Of a stretch of DNA of 64,000 nucleotides, positions 42,921 through 52,901 are shown one piece after another. The notes below the pieces were generated by a model. It was not told where the DNA came from. It saw only the letters and a program-made list of their open reading frames with translations, and made no database searches. Origin of the DNA: Leptospira licerasiae serovar Varillal str. VAR 010 (GTDB lineage Bacteria > Spirochaetota > Leptospiria > Leptospirales > Leptospiraceae); assembly GCF_000244755.1 (NCBI RefSeq), contig NZ_AHOO02000005.1, positions 186,001 to 250,000 of the forward strand, in the 5' to 3' direction. The number at the start of each line of letters is the position of its first letter. Position 1 is the first letter of the stretch. The position numbers were made by a program, and so were the translations under genes.

Positions 42921-43700
42921 TTATCTGTGGTTCATTACTCCACGATCACTGTTTCTGAAGAACTTAATAATCTGTAGAACTTCAGGTGGGTGACCTGATT
43001 CCTTCTCCAATTGATCCAAAGCGGTTCTATAATTCATACCTGAATGATAGATCGTCTTGTATGCGTTCTTAATCGCAGTTCTTGTCTCAGGAGAAAATCC
43101 TCCTCTTTTCAGACCGACCGTATTTAATCCTATAATCGTGCAAGGATTTCCGTCAGCAGTAGCAAAAGGAGGAACGTCCTGAACTACCTTAGAACAACCA
43201 GCAATCATTGCGTAATCACCCACAAAACAGAATTGGTGAACTGCAACTAAACCGGAAATAAATGCCTTATTTCCAACGGTGACATGTCCCGCCAAAACAA
43301 GACCGTGGGTCAGAATATTATCATCTCCTAAAATACAGTCGTGCCCTACGTGAGCATTTCCCATTACATAGTTCCTGTTTCCGATAATAGTGGGAGAATC
43401 TACCTTGGTTCCCTTGTGAATATTGGAATATTCTTTAAAAGTATTATTATCTCCGATGATCGTTTTGCTCGGAGTGCTCGGATCAAAGCCCAAGTCCTGC
43501 GGTCCTACACCGATTATCGCTCCATGATGGACTTTGTTGAATTTACCTAATTTAGTGCCTGCGAAAATTCGGGCTCCCGTTTCAATCACGGTTCCTTCGC
43601 CGATTACCACATCTTTTTCTATAATTGTATACGCACCGACTTCGACGGACTCGTGTAGTTCCGCTTTCGAATCGACGATGGCTGTTGGGTGAATTTTCAT
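42921..43700 (-). CDS. lpxA: UDP-N-acetylglucosamine acyltransferase (LpxA)
   Basis: A 259-residue left-handed beta-helix enzyme that adds the first acyl chain to UDP-GlcNAc (or the diamino form) in lipid A synthesis. Hexapeptide repeats run from IHPTAIVDSKAELHESVEVG through about residue 185. The catalytic His lies in VMGNAHVGHDCIL near 120, and VAVHQFCFVG follows. The helical C-terminal domain is complete. No other lpx gene is adjacent; it is monocistronic by its surroundings. Confidence 0.95.
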   Translation of the reverse strand: MKIHPTAIVDSKAELHESVEVGAYTIIEKDVVIGEGTVIETGARIFAGTKLGKFNKVHHGAIIGVGPQDLGFDPSTPSKTIIGDNNTFKEYSNIHKGTKVDSPTIIGNRNYVMGNAHVGHDCILGDDNILTHGLVLAGHVTVGNKAFISGLVAVHQFCFVGDYAMIAGCSKVVQDVPPFATADGNPCTIIGLNTVGLKRGGFSPETRTAIKNAYKTIYHSGMNYRTALDQLEKESGHPPEVLQIIKFFRNSDRGVMNHR

Positions 43701-43852
43701 TAAGTTTCGCCTCTTAAATCTTCCATAATACGAAAATCGACGTGGATTTTTTATTCAAGCTAGAAATAATTGGGGTCGGTAAACGGTTCAGGGCTTCGTC
43801 GAATTTTGAAAGCCGGACTAAATTGCCAAACGCGGTTCGGGAGGAGAATTCT

Positions 43853-44200
43853 ATGCTAGTGGATTGGTCTCGTCTGGATTCCCTAAAACAAGGCGATGAT
43901 GAAGATGATGTTATTTGGCTGGAAGAGATGGTACGTTCCTTACGTAAGAACATGAACAGCCGTTTAGAGAATATCAAAAGTTTCACTGACGAAAAGAAAA
44001 GCGTAGAACTCCAAGCAGAATTACATCAGACAAAAGGTGTGGCAGCGAATTTCGGGCTCGCGGCGGTTCAGAAAAATGTTACAGAGGCTGAACTGAAATT
44101 GAAGGAAGGAAACTTAGATGCTTGTTTGGCTCTTTGTCAGGAACTTCCGAGTCTTTGGGAGCAAACCAAAAAAGAATTAGCTCCCAAATTTCCGGAATAA
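43853..44200 (+). CDS. HPt-domain phosphotransfer protein
   Basis: A 115-residue helical protein with ELHQTKGVAANFGL, the HPt motif (phosphorylated His58, followed by the usual K-G and a conserved small residue). It would shuttle phosphate between response regulators in a phosphorelay. No kinase gene is adjacent. I use ATG 43853, which has GGAGGAGA upstream; an upstream in-frame ATG at 43742 adds a non-family prefix. Confidence 0.8.
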   Translation: MLVDWSRLDSLKQGDDEDDVIWLEEMVRSLRKNMNSRLENIKSFTDEKKSVELQAELHQTKGVAANFGLAAVQKNVTEAELKLKEGNLDACLALCQELPSLWEQTKKELAPKFPE

Positions 44201-44220
44201 ATAAGTCCGAAATCGCCGGC

Positions 44221-45363
44221 TTATTTTTTTCCTTTACGTTCCAAAAAATAAGAATCTACCTTATCCGTTATAGGTTTGATCTTTTCCTCATAAGTTAAGA
44301 TAGCTTCTACAGTTTTTTCGTATAAAGACATTAGAAGCGCCTGAGCGGCATCACACATCTGTTCTTTACGGAACTCTTCCACATGTAAGGTTTCAGTAAT
44401 CGACCCATCCGGATTGAACGGAAGTGAAGCCAATAAATTGGAAACCACGATCTTATCGTCCCCGGCAACATGGCTTGGGTCGAATATCACAGGAAGAATT
44501 GTCTGATTTTTAGCGTGAGTGATCACGTTTAGATCCGGAGTGTTACGGCAATATCCTTCCTTAATGAAAAGAGTTTTTACCCCTCTTTCGCAAAGAACAA
44601 TATTCAAATTTCCTTGATTAGCGATATATTCTGCAGCGGAGAACCACTCTATAGCTTCGTTACCGAAACCTCTTTTTAAGATCACAGGTTTACCTGTGCG
44701 ACCTACCGCTTCTAAAAGTTCAAAGTCTTGAGCGTTTCTTGTACCGATCTGGATCATATCAGCATGTTTGGAAACTTCTTCCGCCATGGTATGGTCCATT
44801 ACTTCGGTTACGTAAGGAAGTCCGGTTTCTTCTTTTACTCTATCGAGTAATTTAATTCCGTCCCAACCCATTCCTCTCCAATCGGTTGGACGAGTTCTAG
44901 GTTTGAATGCTCCACCTCTAAAGATGATACGATCTAAGATCCCGAATTTTTTTCCGATCTCCACCGCTTGTTTTGCAATAGTGACCGTCTGCTCATAAGT
45001 TTGAGGAGAATCCGGACCTACTAGGAAAATATGTTTTCCTGTTCCGAACTTACGCACGAGTCCGTCTTTTCCGTGAACTTCTACGATTCGATTTTCACGA
45101 TGGACTACTTCTCCGTTTTTACCTGCAGCGGTACGAGCTATATTTTTATAAGGCAATGATACGTTCCAAATTCTAGTCACACCAGGAAGTTCTTTTACGT
45201 AACCTTCCTTGTCGGAGATCTTACGGGTATCCCCGATAAAATGAATGGTATCGGATACGACCGCTCCGCGAATGATCTCGGTGGCGTTCCCACATTCGGA
45301 GGCCAAAGCCTTTATTTTTGCTTCGGTTTCCGGATATCCCTTCTCCAGTTCGACTATGTCCAC
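44221..45363 (-). CDS. 3-deoxy-7-phosphoheptulonate (DAHP) synthase, type I-beta like
   Basis: A 380-residue enzyme of the DAHP/KDO8P synthase fold, first step of the shikimate pathway. FLVGPDSPQTYEQT near 113, FRGGAFKPRTRP near 148-159, KRGFGN (about 230), and IFDPSHVAGDD near 293 are the expected substrate and metal motifs. The N-terminal about 100 residues resemble the regulatory ferredoxin-like domain of type I-beta enzymes. On the minus strand 103 bases downstream of panB. Confidence 0.88.
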   Translation of the reverse strand: MDIVELEKGYPETEAKIKALASECGNATEIIRGAVVSDTIHFIGDTRKISDKEGYVKELPGVTRIWNVSLPYKNIARTAAGKNGEVVHRENRIVEVHGKDGLVRKFGTGKHIFLVGPDSPQTYEQTVTIAKQAVEIGKKFGILDRIIFRGGAFKPRTRPTDWRGMGWDGIKLLDRVKEETGLPYVTEVMDHTMAEEVSKHADMIQIGTRNAQDFELLEAVGRTGKPVILKRGFGNEAIEWFSAAEYIANQGNLNIVLCERGVKTLFIKEGYCRNTPDLNVITHAKNQTILPVIFDPSHVAGDDKIVVSNLLASLPFNPDGSITETLHVEEFRKEQMCDAAQALLMSLYEKTVEAILTYEEKIKPITDKVDSYFLERKGKK

Positions 45364-45466
45364 GTATCTTCCGTCCTATCTTTGTTCGATTTTACAATCG
45401 GGATTGATTCTCTCTCCAGCCTTTACTTCACACACGGAACGTCAAGAAATCCGCAGAGAAAAGAGT

Positions 45467-46267
45467 TTAATGAGAATGTTCCGGCCCCGGAAAACTCCCG
45501 TTTCTCACTTCCTGAATATAATTTTTGACTGCACCTGAGACATCATCGTATCCATTCAGGAAAGTTTTTAAAAACTTGGGCTTAAAGCCCTTATTCAATC
45601 CAAGAAAATCGTAAATTACGAGCACCTGTCCGTCGGTCGCGGCTCCTGCCCCTATCCCGATCGTAGGAATTGGGATAGATTCGGAAATTTCTTTAGCAAG
45701 AGCAGAAGGGATCAGCTCGAAAACGATCGAGAATGCTCCAGCGTCGGAGATACCTTTTGCTTCGCTTATCAATCTGGCTTTATCTTCTTCCGCTTTTCCT
45801 TGGATCTTATGCCCACCGAAAACGTTCACAGATTGGGGGGTAAGGCCTATATGTCCCATAACAGGGATGCCTATCCTTTCTAGTTTATAGATTAGTTCCA
45901 AGATCTCCGGACCGCCGCCTTCGAATTTTACGGCATCACATCCGCTTTCTTTCATTACTTTTCCAGCAGAGCGGATGCCCTCTTCTAAAGAGACTTGATA
46001 GCTTAAGAACGGAAGGTCCACGACTACGAATGTATTCGGGGCGCCTCTTCTAACGGCTTTTGCATGATAGATCATCTCGTCCAAGGTAACAGGTAAGGTG
46101 GTAGGTTGGCCTTGGTAGACTACGCCCAGAGTATCCCCTACTAAAAGACAATCCACACCGGATTCTTCTAAAATCCTTGCGAACATAAAATCGTAGCAGG
46201 TCAACACAGTGATCTTTTTCTCTACTGGTTTTGGTCCTCTAGGAAATATTTTATTAACATCTCTCAT
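45467..46267 (-). CDS. panB: 3-methyl-2-oxobutanoate hydroxymethyltransferase
   Basis: A 266-residue enzyme making ketopantoate for pantothenate and CoA. TCYDFMFARILEESGVDCLL (about 22-41), VGDTLGVVYQGQPTT, KFEGGG and PVMGHIGLTPQ are hallmark motifs, and the catalytic Glu lies in IVFELIP. ATG 46267 follows GGAGGGATAAC, a better start than the in-frame ATG 46291. It comes one base after the folK stop, so folK-panB are an operon and couple folate and pantothenate synthesis. Confidence 0.95.
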   Translation of the reverse strand: MRDVNKIFPRGPKPVEKKITVLTCYDFMFARILEESGVDCLLVGDTLGVVYQGQPTTLPVTLDEMIYHAKAVRRGAPNTFVVVDLPFLSYQVSLEEGIRSAGKVMKESGCDAVKFEGGGPEILELIYKLERIGIPVMGHIGLTPQSVNVFGGHKIQGKAEEDKARLISEAKGISDAGAFSIVFELIPSALAKEISESIPIPTIGIGAGAATDGQVLVIYDFLGLNKGFKPKFLKTFLNGYDDVSGAVKNYIQEVRNGSFPGPEHSH

Positions 46268-46268
46268 G

Positions 46269-46724
46269 TTATCCCTCCGAAGGATTCCCAAAGGATTGTA
46301 TCAGGGAACCTTCTCCGAGTTCATTTAAAAGTTCTAATATAAAAGGTCGAATAAACAGACTATGGTGAGGAAGATGTAAACCCTTCTCATGGATTTTCAT
46401 ATCGTCTATGGAAAGAATATCTATGTCGATGACTCGCGGGCCTTTGTCTCTTGTGCGGACCCTTCCCATTTCATTTTCTATTCCGAGTAAAAAATCCAAA
46501 AGTTCTCTGGGAGAAAGATGAGTGGAGATCTGCAAAATCTGATTTAAAAAATCTGGCTGGTCAGTTACTTCTAGAGCTTCCGTATTTAAAGCAGTTCCCT
46601 TTTTTAAGATCTTTATTTCAGGGTGAGCGCCGATCTTTTGGATCGCTTCCGAAAGATAGAATTCACGATCTCCCAAATTAGTTCCTAAACATAGAAATGC
46701 AATATGAGTATTTTTATCCATCAC
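46269..46724 (-). CDS. folK: 6-hydroxymethyl-7,8-dihydropterin pyrophosphokinase
   Basis: A 151-residue folate enzyme. FLCLGTNLGDREFYLSEAI at about 10-28 and RVRTRDKGPRVIDIDIL at about 93-109 are the HPPK signatures; LHLPHHSLFIRPFIL gives the substrate loop. Start is ATG 46724 or the next codon at 46721, overlapping the preceding gene by four bases. Confidence 0.93.
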   Translation of the reverse strand: MMDKNTHIAFLCLGTNLGDREFYLSEAIQKIGAHPEIKILKKGTALNTEALEVTDQPDFLNQILQISTHLSPRELLDFLLGIENEMGRVRTRDKGPRVIDIDILSIDDMKIHEKGLHLPHHSLFIRPFILELLNELGEGSLIQSFGNPSEG

Positions 46725-47581
46725 TGAGTCCCAAAGGCGCTATGGCTTAGACGATAATCAGGACAATCCAAATGAAGAGGATGTGCCATTTCCATGAGCC
46801 TAGAAAAAATCCGTCCTTCTGCTTTGTCTTTCCAATCCGTGGGGGGAATATTAGAAGTAAGAATGGTTAATTTTTCTTCTTCGTATCTGGTATCTATTAA
46901 GTCGTACAATTGAGAGTTTGCCCAATCAGATTCTTTGTTGGCCCCGAAATCGTCTAAGACCAAAACTTCCACATCAGTGAATTGTTTTTTGATCGTCTGT
47001 TCCATTCCATGGAGTTCACTTTCTTTTTGATAACTATCACGAATGGTAGAAAGAAAGTCCCGATTGATCTTTGCGTATTTACACTCGGTTCCGTAATTAA
47101 AAATAAGTTCGTTTAAGATTGCGCATGCAAGTAAGGTTTTACCGGAACCTGTTCCTCCCCAGAGATACAGACCTTCTAATTTTTTATCTCCCTTGCTCCA
47201 ATCTTTGATCAAATCGTGAGCCCAGTTGTGAGCGATTAAAAATCCGTCTTTACCGGGAGCATCTACGTTCAATTCCATTCGATCCAGAGTTCGGTATCTG
47301 TATCTAGAAGGGATACCCGCCTTTTTTACCAAATATTCGATCCTACCAAGTTCAATTCTAGCGTTATGACATACGCAAGGTAACATTCTATTTTGGCTTT
47401 CATCGTAGACCATGTATGGAGCTTTGCCGCCGCAAGGACAAGATTCTCCCACGCAGGAACAAAGTACCAGAACTCCGGAGCTGGAATTCTTTACATTCTC
47501 TTCCAAAAGAAATCCGACGCCTGTGCAGAACTTGCAGCTGGGAGAACCTTCTCGGATCGGGGTTAAATTCTTTAAATTCAT
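46721..47581 (-). CDS. DnaC/IstB-like ATPase with cysteine-rich N-terminus
   Basis: A 286-residue AAA+ protein. Residues 16-71 contain eight cysteines (CKFC, CSC, CPC and CVC groupings), likely two zinc clusters. Then Walker A GGTGSGKT (about 140-147), Walker B EVLVLDDFGA and DnaC-type sensor ILTSNIPP. It resembles helicase loaders, which place the replicative helicase at origins or restart sites. Head of a minus-strand run with folK and panB; that link is probably only genomic. Confidence 0.78.
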   Translation of the reverse strand: MNLKNLTPIREGSPSCKFCTGVGFLLEENVKNSSSGVLVLCSCVGESCPCGGKAPYMVYDESQNRMLPCVCHNARIELGRIEYLVKKAGIPSRYRYRTLDRMELNVDAPGKDGFLIAHNWAHDLIKDWSKGDKKLEGLYLWGGTGSGKTLLACAILNELIFNYGTECKYAKINRDFLSTIRDSYQKESELHGMEQTIKKQFTDVEVLVLDDFGANKESDWANSQLYDLIDTRYEEEKLTILTSNIPPTDWKDKAEGRIFSRLMEMAHPLHLDCPDYRLSHSAFGTQ

Positions 47582-47729
47582 GGTCTAGATCCAGACTGGA
47601 AAAAAGGAAAGTAATAGAAAGAAAGAAATCTAAGAACCAATCATTTCCTAAGAATTCCTAAAAATCTGCTGACAAGTTCAGCTTTAAGGAAGATCCTGGA
47701 GGAGTCTCTGAACGGATTCAGGGAACAAA

Positions 47730-47759
47730 ATTAGCGAAAAATGATAGAATTTCGCTAAT
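47730..47759. repeat. Perfect 10-bp inverted repeat, operator candidate
   Basis: ATTAGCGAAA (47730-47739) and TTTCGCTAAT (47750-47759) are exact reverse complements with a 10-base spacer, about 90 bases upstream of the promoter-like site for fcpA. Size and spacing suit a dimeric regulator. Confidence 0.5.
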
Positions 47760-47828
47760 GGATATTGTAAAAAGATACTCGTTTATGTCCCTTGAATAGG
47801 AAAAATGGGAAATTTTTTTTAATCCAGG

Positions 47829-47856
47829 TTTATATCTAAAGGTCCTTGACCGATAG
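47829..47856 (+). promoter_or_regulatory. Possible sigma28 (FliA) promoter for fcpA
   Basis: ACCGATAG at 47849-47856 resembles the sigma28 -10 box GCCGATAA (six of eight). A TTTA-type element at 47829-47832 stands 16 bases upstream, a weak match to TAAA. FliA control would suit a late flagellar gene; this is an inference from a partial match. Confidence 0.3.
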
Positions 47857-47867
47857 TTAAACAGAAG

Positions 47868-47889
47868 AAAAGGACTTTGCCGTCCTTTT
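47868..47889 (+). promoter_or_regulatory. Leader hairpin upstream of fcpA
   Basis: AAAAGGAC (47868-47875) and GTCCTTTT (47882-47889) pair exactly around TTTGCC, and T-rich sequence follows (tttct). It lies in the probable 5' leader of fcpA and resembles a terminator or a stabilising hairpin. Confidence 0.5.
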
Positions 47890-47932
47890 TCTAAATCCTA
47901 TCTTTGAAAGAGAAGGCACAGGTGTGAGCACT

Positions 47933-48844
<912 letters not shown>

Positions 48845-48871
48845 TCCTCTCTTTTCATTTCAATGTAGGAA

Positions 48872-48899
48872 AAAACCCCGGCTTTAAAACCGGGGTTTT
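48872..48899. terminator. Strong terminator after fcpA
   Basis: AAAACCCCGG (48872-48881) and CCGGGGTTTT (48890-48899) form an exact 10-bp stem with eight-base loop and a long T-run; it also faces the gene on the minus strand, so it may work both ways. Confidence 0.92.
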
Positions 48900-48925
48900 T
48901 TTATTTCTAAATGAATGGTGAGACC

Positions 48926-49327
48926 TTATTGGAAGATCAGTTTTGCTAATCCAATATAAATAGGAAGGACGGAAGTAATGATAACAGCAACCATCCATCT
49001 TGTTTGAGAAGCAATTGTCTCGTGAATACTTGCGATTTCTTTGTAAACTTCTTTGAACTGTTCTTGGATCCCTGCAAAGCCCGCATGCATTTCTGCTCTT
49101 AGTTCCGCAATTGCGATCCAAAGTTTTGCAGTTTCTTCTTTAAATTCTAAACGAAGCTTGCCAGTCTCTTCCATTAGCCTTTTTTCGAATCTTTCTGAAA
49201 CGAATTCTTCCATAAACTTTCTCCCTCCTGAATTGGCTTGATTTAAAAGACTGACAAGAGCCTCTGCACCTTCTTCGCCTAAACTGTTCCTGAGTGCTTT
49301 CGGAACTAATAATATTGGTTCTGTCAT
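48926..49327 (-). CDS. Coiled-coil protein with C-terminal membrane span
   Basis: A 133-residue protein: N-terminal acidic helix with LGEEGAEALVSLLNQA, a coiled coil from about 40 to 105, and a C-terminal membrane span (WMVAVIITSVLPIYIGLAKLIF). It resembles the CCDC90/DUF1640-type and LA_3696-type proteins common in Leptospira, sometimes near toxin-antitoxin or phage genes; function unknown. ATG 49327 (AAGGATATCTT upstream) is preferred to an in-frame start 41 codons earlier. Confidence 0.68.
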   Translation of the reverse strand: MTEPILLVPKALRNSLGEEGAEALVSLLNQANSGGRKFMEEFVSERFEKRLMEETGKLRLEFKEETAKLWIAIAELRAEMHAGFAGIQEQFKEVYKEIASIHETIASQTRWMVAVIITSVLPIYIGLAKLIFQ

Positions 49328-49620
49328 AAGATATCCTTCCCGGATTTGATTTTCAAGCGACTTGCTTTGGAAGAACGGGTCTGAAAGAGGAAAAAGTGGT
49401 TCACACTTTTTGCAAGATTTGATGGATCTTTGCCGGAATATTGATTCCAAAAGAAAAATAGAAATGCAGTGGAATGAAATTCCTTACTGATTTCGAAATT
49501 TATTAGTATTTACCGGTATCAAATTCTAAGATCGGACGATCCTTTCCGAGAAAGACTGTAATCTATATCTTACAAAACGCCGGGACCTTCCGGAAAGAAT
49601 GTGTAGAGGAGAGAAGAAGA

Positions 49621-51198
49621 ATGGCAGCTCAGACATTGGAAAGACCGAGCCTCGACCAGAACTCCCAAGCGGAAAAAGTATATGATGTAGTCATCATAGG
49701 AACTGGATTCGCTGGGCTATGTATGGGGATACGCTTGAAACAAGCCGGAATAGAATCATTTGTAATTTTAGAAAAAGGAAATGGGATCGGAGGAACCTGG
49801 AGAGATAATAATTATCCCGGAGCGGCGTGTGACGTTCAATCCCACTTGTATTCTTTTTCATTCGCACCTAAATCGGATTGGTCCAGACTTTTCGGCCCCC
49901 AAGAAGAGATCCTAAATTATATGAATCAATGTACGGATCGTTTCGGCATCCGCTCTTTTATTCGAACAAACTCGGAAGTGAGCGGCGCCTGGTTTGATGA
50001 AAAAACCGGCCTTTGGGAAATCAGTACGACAAGTGGGAAATCCTATAAAACGAAATCCGTAGTGAGCGGAACCGGAGGCTTAAGTAGACCGGTTCTTCCG
50101 AATATCAAAGGAATAGATACATTTAAAGGAGCAAAGTTCCACTCTGCAAAATGGGATCATAGCTATAATCTACAAGGAAAGAAGGTAGCAGTGATCGGAA
50201 CAGGGGCAAGTGCTATCCAAATCGTTCCTGCTATCGCACCAATTGTAGGGACATTAAAACTATTTCAAAGAACTCCCGCTTGGATCATCCCAAAACCGGA
50301 TAGTAATATCTCAGGTTCCGTAAAAGGGATCTTCAAATTTATTCCCCCACTAAGATGGCTGTTCAGGAAAGCGATCTACTGGCTGAACGAAATAGGCGTA
50401 TTAGCATTTGCGATCAATCCAAAGCTAATGAAAATTTTCGAAAAATTCGCCAAAAGTTTTATCAACAAAAGTATACATAGCGAAGAACTGAGACAAAAGT
50501 TAACTCCGAATTATACGATCGGATGTAAACGTATCCTTCTTTCCAACGACTATTATCCGGCATTGAATAGAGAGAATGTCGAATTGGTTACCGAAGGTAT
50601 AGAAGAGATCACCGCTTCCGGAGTAAAAACAAAAGACGGAGTCGAACATAAGGTTGATGCGATCGTTTTTGCAACAGGTTTCCAAGCGGCAGAGGCAGTT
50701 TCCCCTTTTGAGATCAGAGGAAGAGGCGGAAAACTTTTAGCTGATGCTTGGGAAGACGGGGCAGAAGCCTATTTAGGGACCACAGTATCCGGTTTTCCGA
50801 ATCTATTTATGATCGTGGGTCCGAATACAGGATTAGGCCATAGTTCTATGATCCTGATGATTGAGTCCCAGGTACAATATACTCTCCAAGGGATTCGTTA
50901 CCTACTTAATAAAAACATAAAGTTTATAGATGTTCGCAAAGATGTCCAAGATCGTTATAATGAGGAGATCCAAAGGCGTTTAAGCAAATCAGTCTGGATG
51001 ACCGGAGGATGTGTAAGCTGGTACAATACTAGCTCGGGTAGAAATACCACTCTTTGGCCCGGGTTCACTTTCGAATTTAAGGCCAGGACATTTTTCCTTC
51101 GTCCTAAGGATTACGAATTTGTTCGAGTAGACGGAAAGGCAAAAAAACCAGGAATCGGATCCAGAGTCTCTATGGCTTTAGACGCGACCTTCGGTTAA
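49621..51198 (+). CDS. Flavin-containing (Baeyer-Villiger type) monooxygenase
   Basis: A 525-residue FAD/NADPH enzyme. FAD loop VVIIGTGFAGLCMGIRL (about 23-39), the second dinucleotide loop VAVIGTGASAIQI, a fingerprint-like FKGAKFHSAKWDH and the FATGFQAAE region are in order. Such enzymes insert oxygen beside ketones or oxidise soft nucleophiles. The preceding 170 bases hold no gene. It overlaps no neighbour and converges on tlyA with one base between stops. Confidence 0.88.
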   Translation: MAAQTLERPSLDQNSQAEKVYDVVIIGTGFAGLCMGIRLKQAGIESFVILEKGNGIGGTWRDNNYPGAACDVQSHLYSFSFAPKSDWSRLFGPQEEILNYMNQCTDRFGIRSFIRTNSEVSGAWFDEKTGLWEISTTSGKSYKTKSVVSGTGGLSRPVLPNIKGIDTFKGAKFHSAKWDHSYNLQGKKVAVIGTGASAIQIVPAIAPIVGTLKLFQRTPAWIIPKPDSNISGSVKGIFKFIPPLRWLFRKAIYWLNEIGVLAFAINPKLMKIFEKFAKSFINKSIHSEELRQKLTPNYTIGCKRILLSNDYYPALNRENVELVTEGIEEITASGVKTKDGVEHKVDAIVFATGFQAAEAVSPFEIRGRGGKLLADAWEDGAEAYLGTTVSGFPNLFMIVGPNTGLGHSSMILMIESQVQYTLQGIRYLLNKNIKFIDVRKDVQDRYNEEIQRRLSKSVWMTGGCVSWYNTSSGRNTTLWPGFTFEFKARTFFLRPKDYEFVRVDGKAKKPGIGSRVSMALDATFG

Positions 51199-51199
51199 G

Positions 51200-51982
51200 T
51201 TAGAGAGTCCAATACACTAAGATTTCCCGATTACCATCTCTCCCGGTAATCGGGGAATTTTCCAAGCCTATCCTTTTTCCTTTTACTTCATTTTTCAAAA
51301 ATCGTAAAAAAGAACGGATCGTTTTCCAACGAATCCAAGGATCTCTTAAAACTCCTCTGTCCAAATTCCTGGGCTCTGTCTCAAATTGAGGTTTGAATAA
51401 ACTGACTATATTCCACCGAATATTTGAATTCTTATTTTTAAGTTCGGATAGAACAGGCAGAACAGTGCGAAGGGAAATAAAACTTAAGTCCATGACCAAA
51501 AAAATCTCATCCGGAAACTTTATTTCCTTTTTTTCAAACCACAAAGAAGACAATAATTCCCAACTGGTATCTCTAATATGAAATCTATCTCGAACGGAAA
51601 CTTTCGGATCCATCGCTATCTTGGAAGCCATCTGCCCGTAACCGACATCGAAGGCGAATACTAAGTCCGCACCTTCTTCCAAAAGAACTTGCGTGAACCC
51701 TCCGGTAGAAGCGCCCCAATCCACACAAAGCTTTCCTTTGACGGATATATTCCATTTTTTGAATGCTTCCTTGAGTTTATAAGCTCCTCTGCTTACATAT
51801 TTAGGGATAATTTCTCTGATACGGATCTCTACAGATTCTGGGAATAAGGCGCCCACCTTGTCCGACATCCTGTCGTTTACTAAGACAGAACCGGATAAGA
51901 TCAGACTCCTGGCCTTGGAAATATCTTCGGCCAAACCCTTTTTCAAGAGTAAGTCATCTAGTCTAATTTTTTCTTTTGCCAA
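51200..51982 (-). CDS. tlyA: TlyA-family rRNA methyltransferase (hemolysin A)
   Basis: A 260-residue protein with an N-terminal S4 RNA-binding domain ([20 protein letters not shown]) and a FtsJ-like methyltransferase domain with VDWGASTGGFTQVLLEEGA near 84-102. TlyA methylates ribosomal RNA; a membrane-lytic activity has also been described for some members. The start overlaps the ispA 3' end by 20 bases, so it belongs to the same operon. Confidence 0.9.
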   Translation of the reverse strand: MAKEKIRLDDLLLKKGLAEDISKARSLILSGSVLVNDRMSDKVGALFPESVEIRIREIIPKYVSRGAYKLKEAFKKWNISVKGKLCVDWGASTGGFTQVLLEEGADLVFAFDVGYGQMASKIAMDPKVSVRDRFHIRDTSWELLSSLWFEKKEIKFPDEIFLVMDLSFISLRTVLPVLSELKNKNSNIRWNIVSLFKPQFETEPRNLDRGVLRDPWIRWKTIRSFLRFLKNEVKGKRIGLENSPITGRDGNREILVYWTL

Positions 51983-52901
51983 TGTTAGAAGGTAAGGACC
52001 GAAAGAACTCGGGAAATTCGGAAGTTTCTACTTTAGAAGGAGAATCCAGATCGGATCCTAATTCTTCCAATTCGGAAACTAGATCGGAGACCATTTGTTT
52101 ACAAGTTTCCATTCCATACAAAGAAGGATAAGTGATCTTTCCGGACTTCCCGTCCTTGCCTGGAGTTTTTCCCAGATCTTCCTTAGTCCCTTCGATATCC
52201 AAAATATCGTCCGTGATTTGAAATAATAAACCGAGTTTAGCACCGTATTCGGAAATGGTTTCTTCTCTTTCTTGGTAATCATTTCTCAAACGATTTCCCA
52301 TCAAAAAGGAAGCTTGGATCAATGCTCCGGTTTTCAATTTATGCGTTTTGGAAAGTAATTCTTCTTTTGTTCCGGTTAAAGAGGAAGGATTCCTTTCCAT
52401 TAACAGATCATACATTTGCCCGGAGACCATCCCCGCTGCCCCGGCACCTTTTGCCAAAGACCTAACTAAATCTTTATGCAAATCTTTATCGGAAGAGTCG
52501 ATCAGGGTCAGCCAATCGAATGCATATGCCTGCAAAGCGTCACCAGCGAGTATTGCGGTCGCTTCGGAAAATTGTTTATGGAGAGAAGGTTTTCCTCTTC
52601 TGAAATCATCATCATCCATGCTGGGAAGATCGTCGTGGATCAAACTATATGTATGAATGAATTCTAATGCAGCTCCTATCGAAAGAGAATCATTATCTAT
52701 TTTTCCGAAGGAAGCAAATGTTAGGATCGGTCTTAGTCTTTTTCCCCCTGCTCTCAGACTGTATTCCATAGCAGCCGCAAGTTCTGGAGCCGATTCTTTT
52801 TTAAAAAATGGATACACTTCGTTTTCTAAATAATCTTCGAAACGATCCTTGGAACGTTTTAATAATTGAGAAAGTTCGTTTGTTTCCGTTCGATTTGTCA
52901 T
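51963..52901 (-). CDS. ispA: Polyprenyl (farnesyl/geranylgeranyl) diphosphate synthase
   Basis: A 312-residue trans-prenyltransferase. The first Asp-rich motif is [15 protein letters not shown] (about 91-105) and the second [11 protein letters not shown] (about 230-240); GGKRLRP near 52-58 binds substrate. It builds C15-C20 chains for quinones and carrier lipids. It overlaps the next upstream gene by four bases and tlyA by 20. Chain length is not fixed by what I see. Confidence 0.92.
   Translation of the reverse strand: MTNRTETNELSQLLKRSKDRFEDYLENEVYPFFKKESAPELAAAMEYSLRAGGKRLRPILTFASFGKIDNDSLSIGAALEFIHTYSLIHDDLPSMDDDDFRRGKPSLHKQFSEATAILAGDALQAYAFDWLTLIDSSDKDLHKDLVRSLAKGAGAAGMVSGQMYDLLMERNPSSLTGTKEELLSKTHKLKTGALIQASFLMGNRLRNDYQEREETISEYGAKLGLLFQITDDILDIEGTKEDLGKTPGKDGKSGKITYPSLYGMETCKQMVSDLVSELEELGSDLDSPSKVETSEFPEFFRSLPSNIGKRKN

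Larger units (their letters stand above)
47582..47932. other. Intergenic control region upstream of fcpA (351 bp)
   Basis: No gene lies here. The region contains, in order, a 10-bp inverted repeat (47730), a sigma28-like -10 box (47849) and a strong leader hairpin (47868), each listed separately. It separates the divergent DnaC-like and fcpA genes. Confidence 0.6.
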
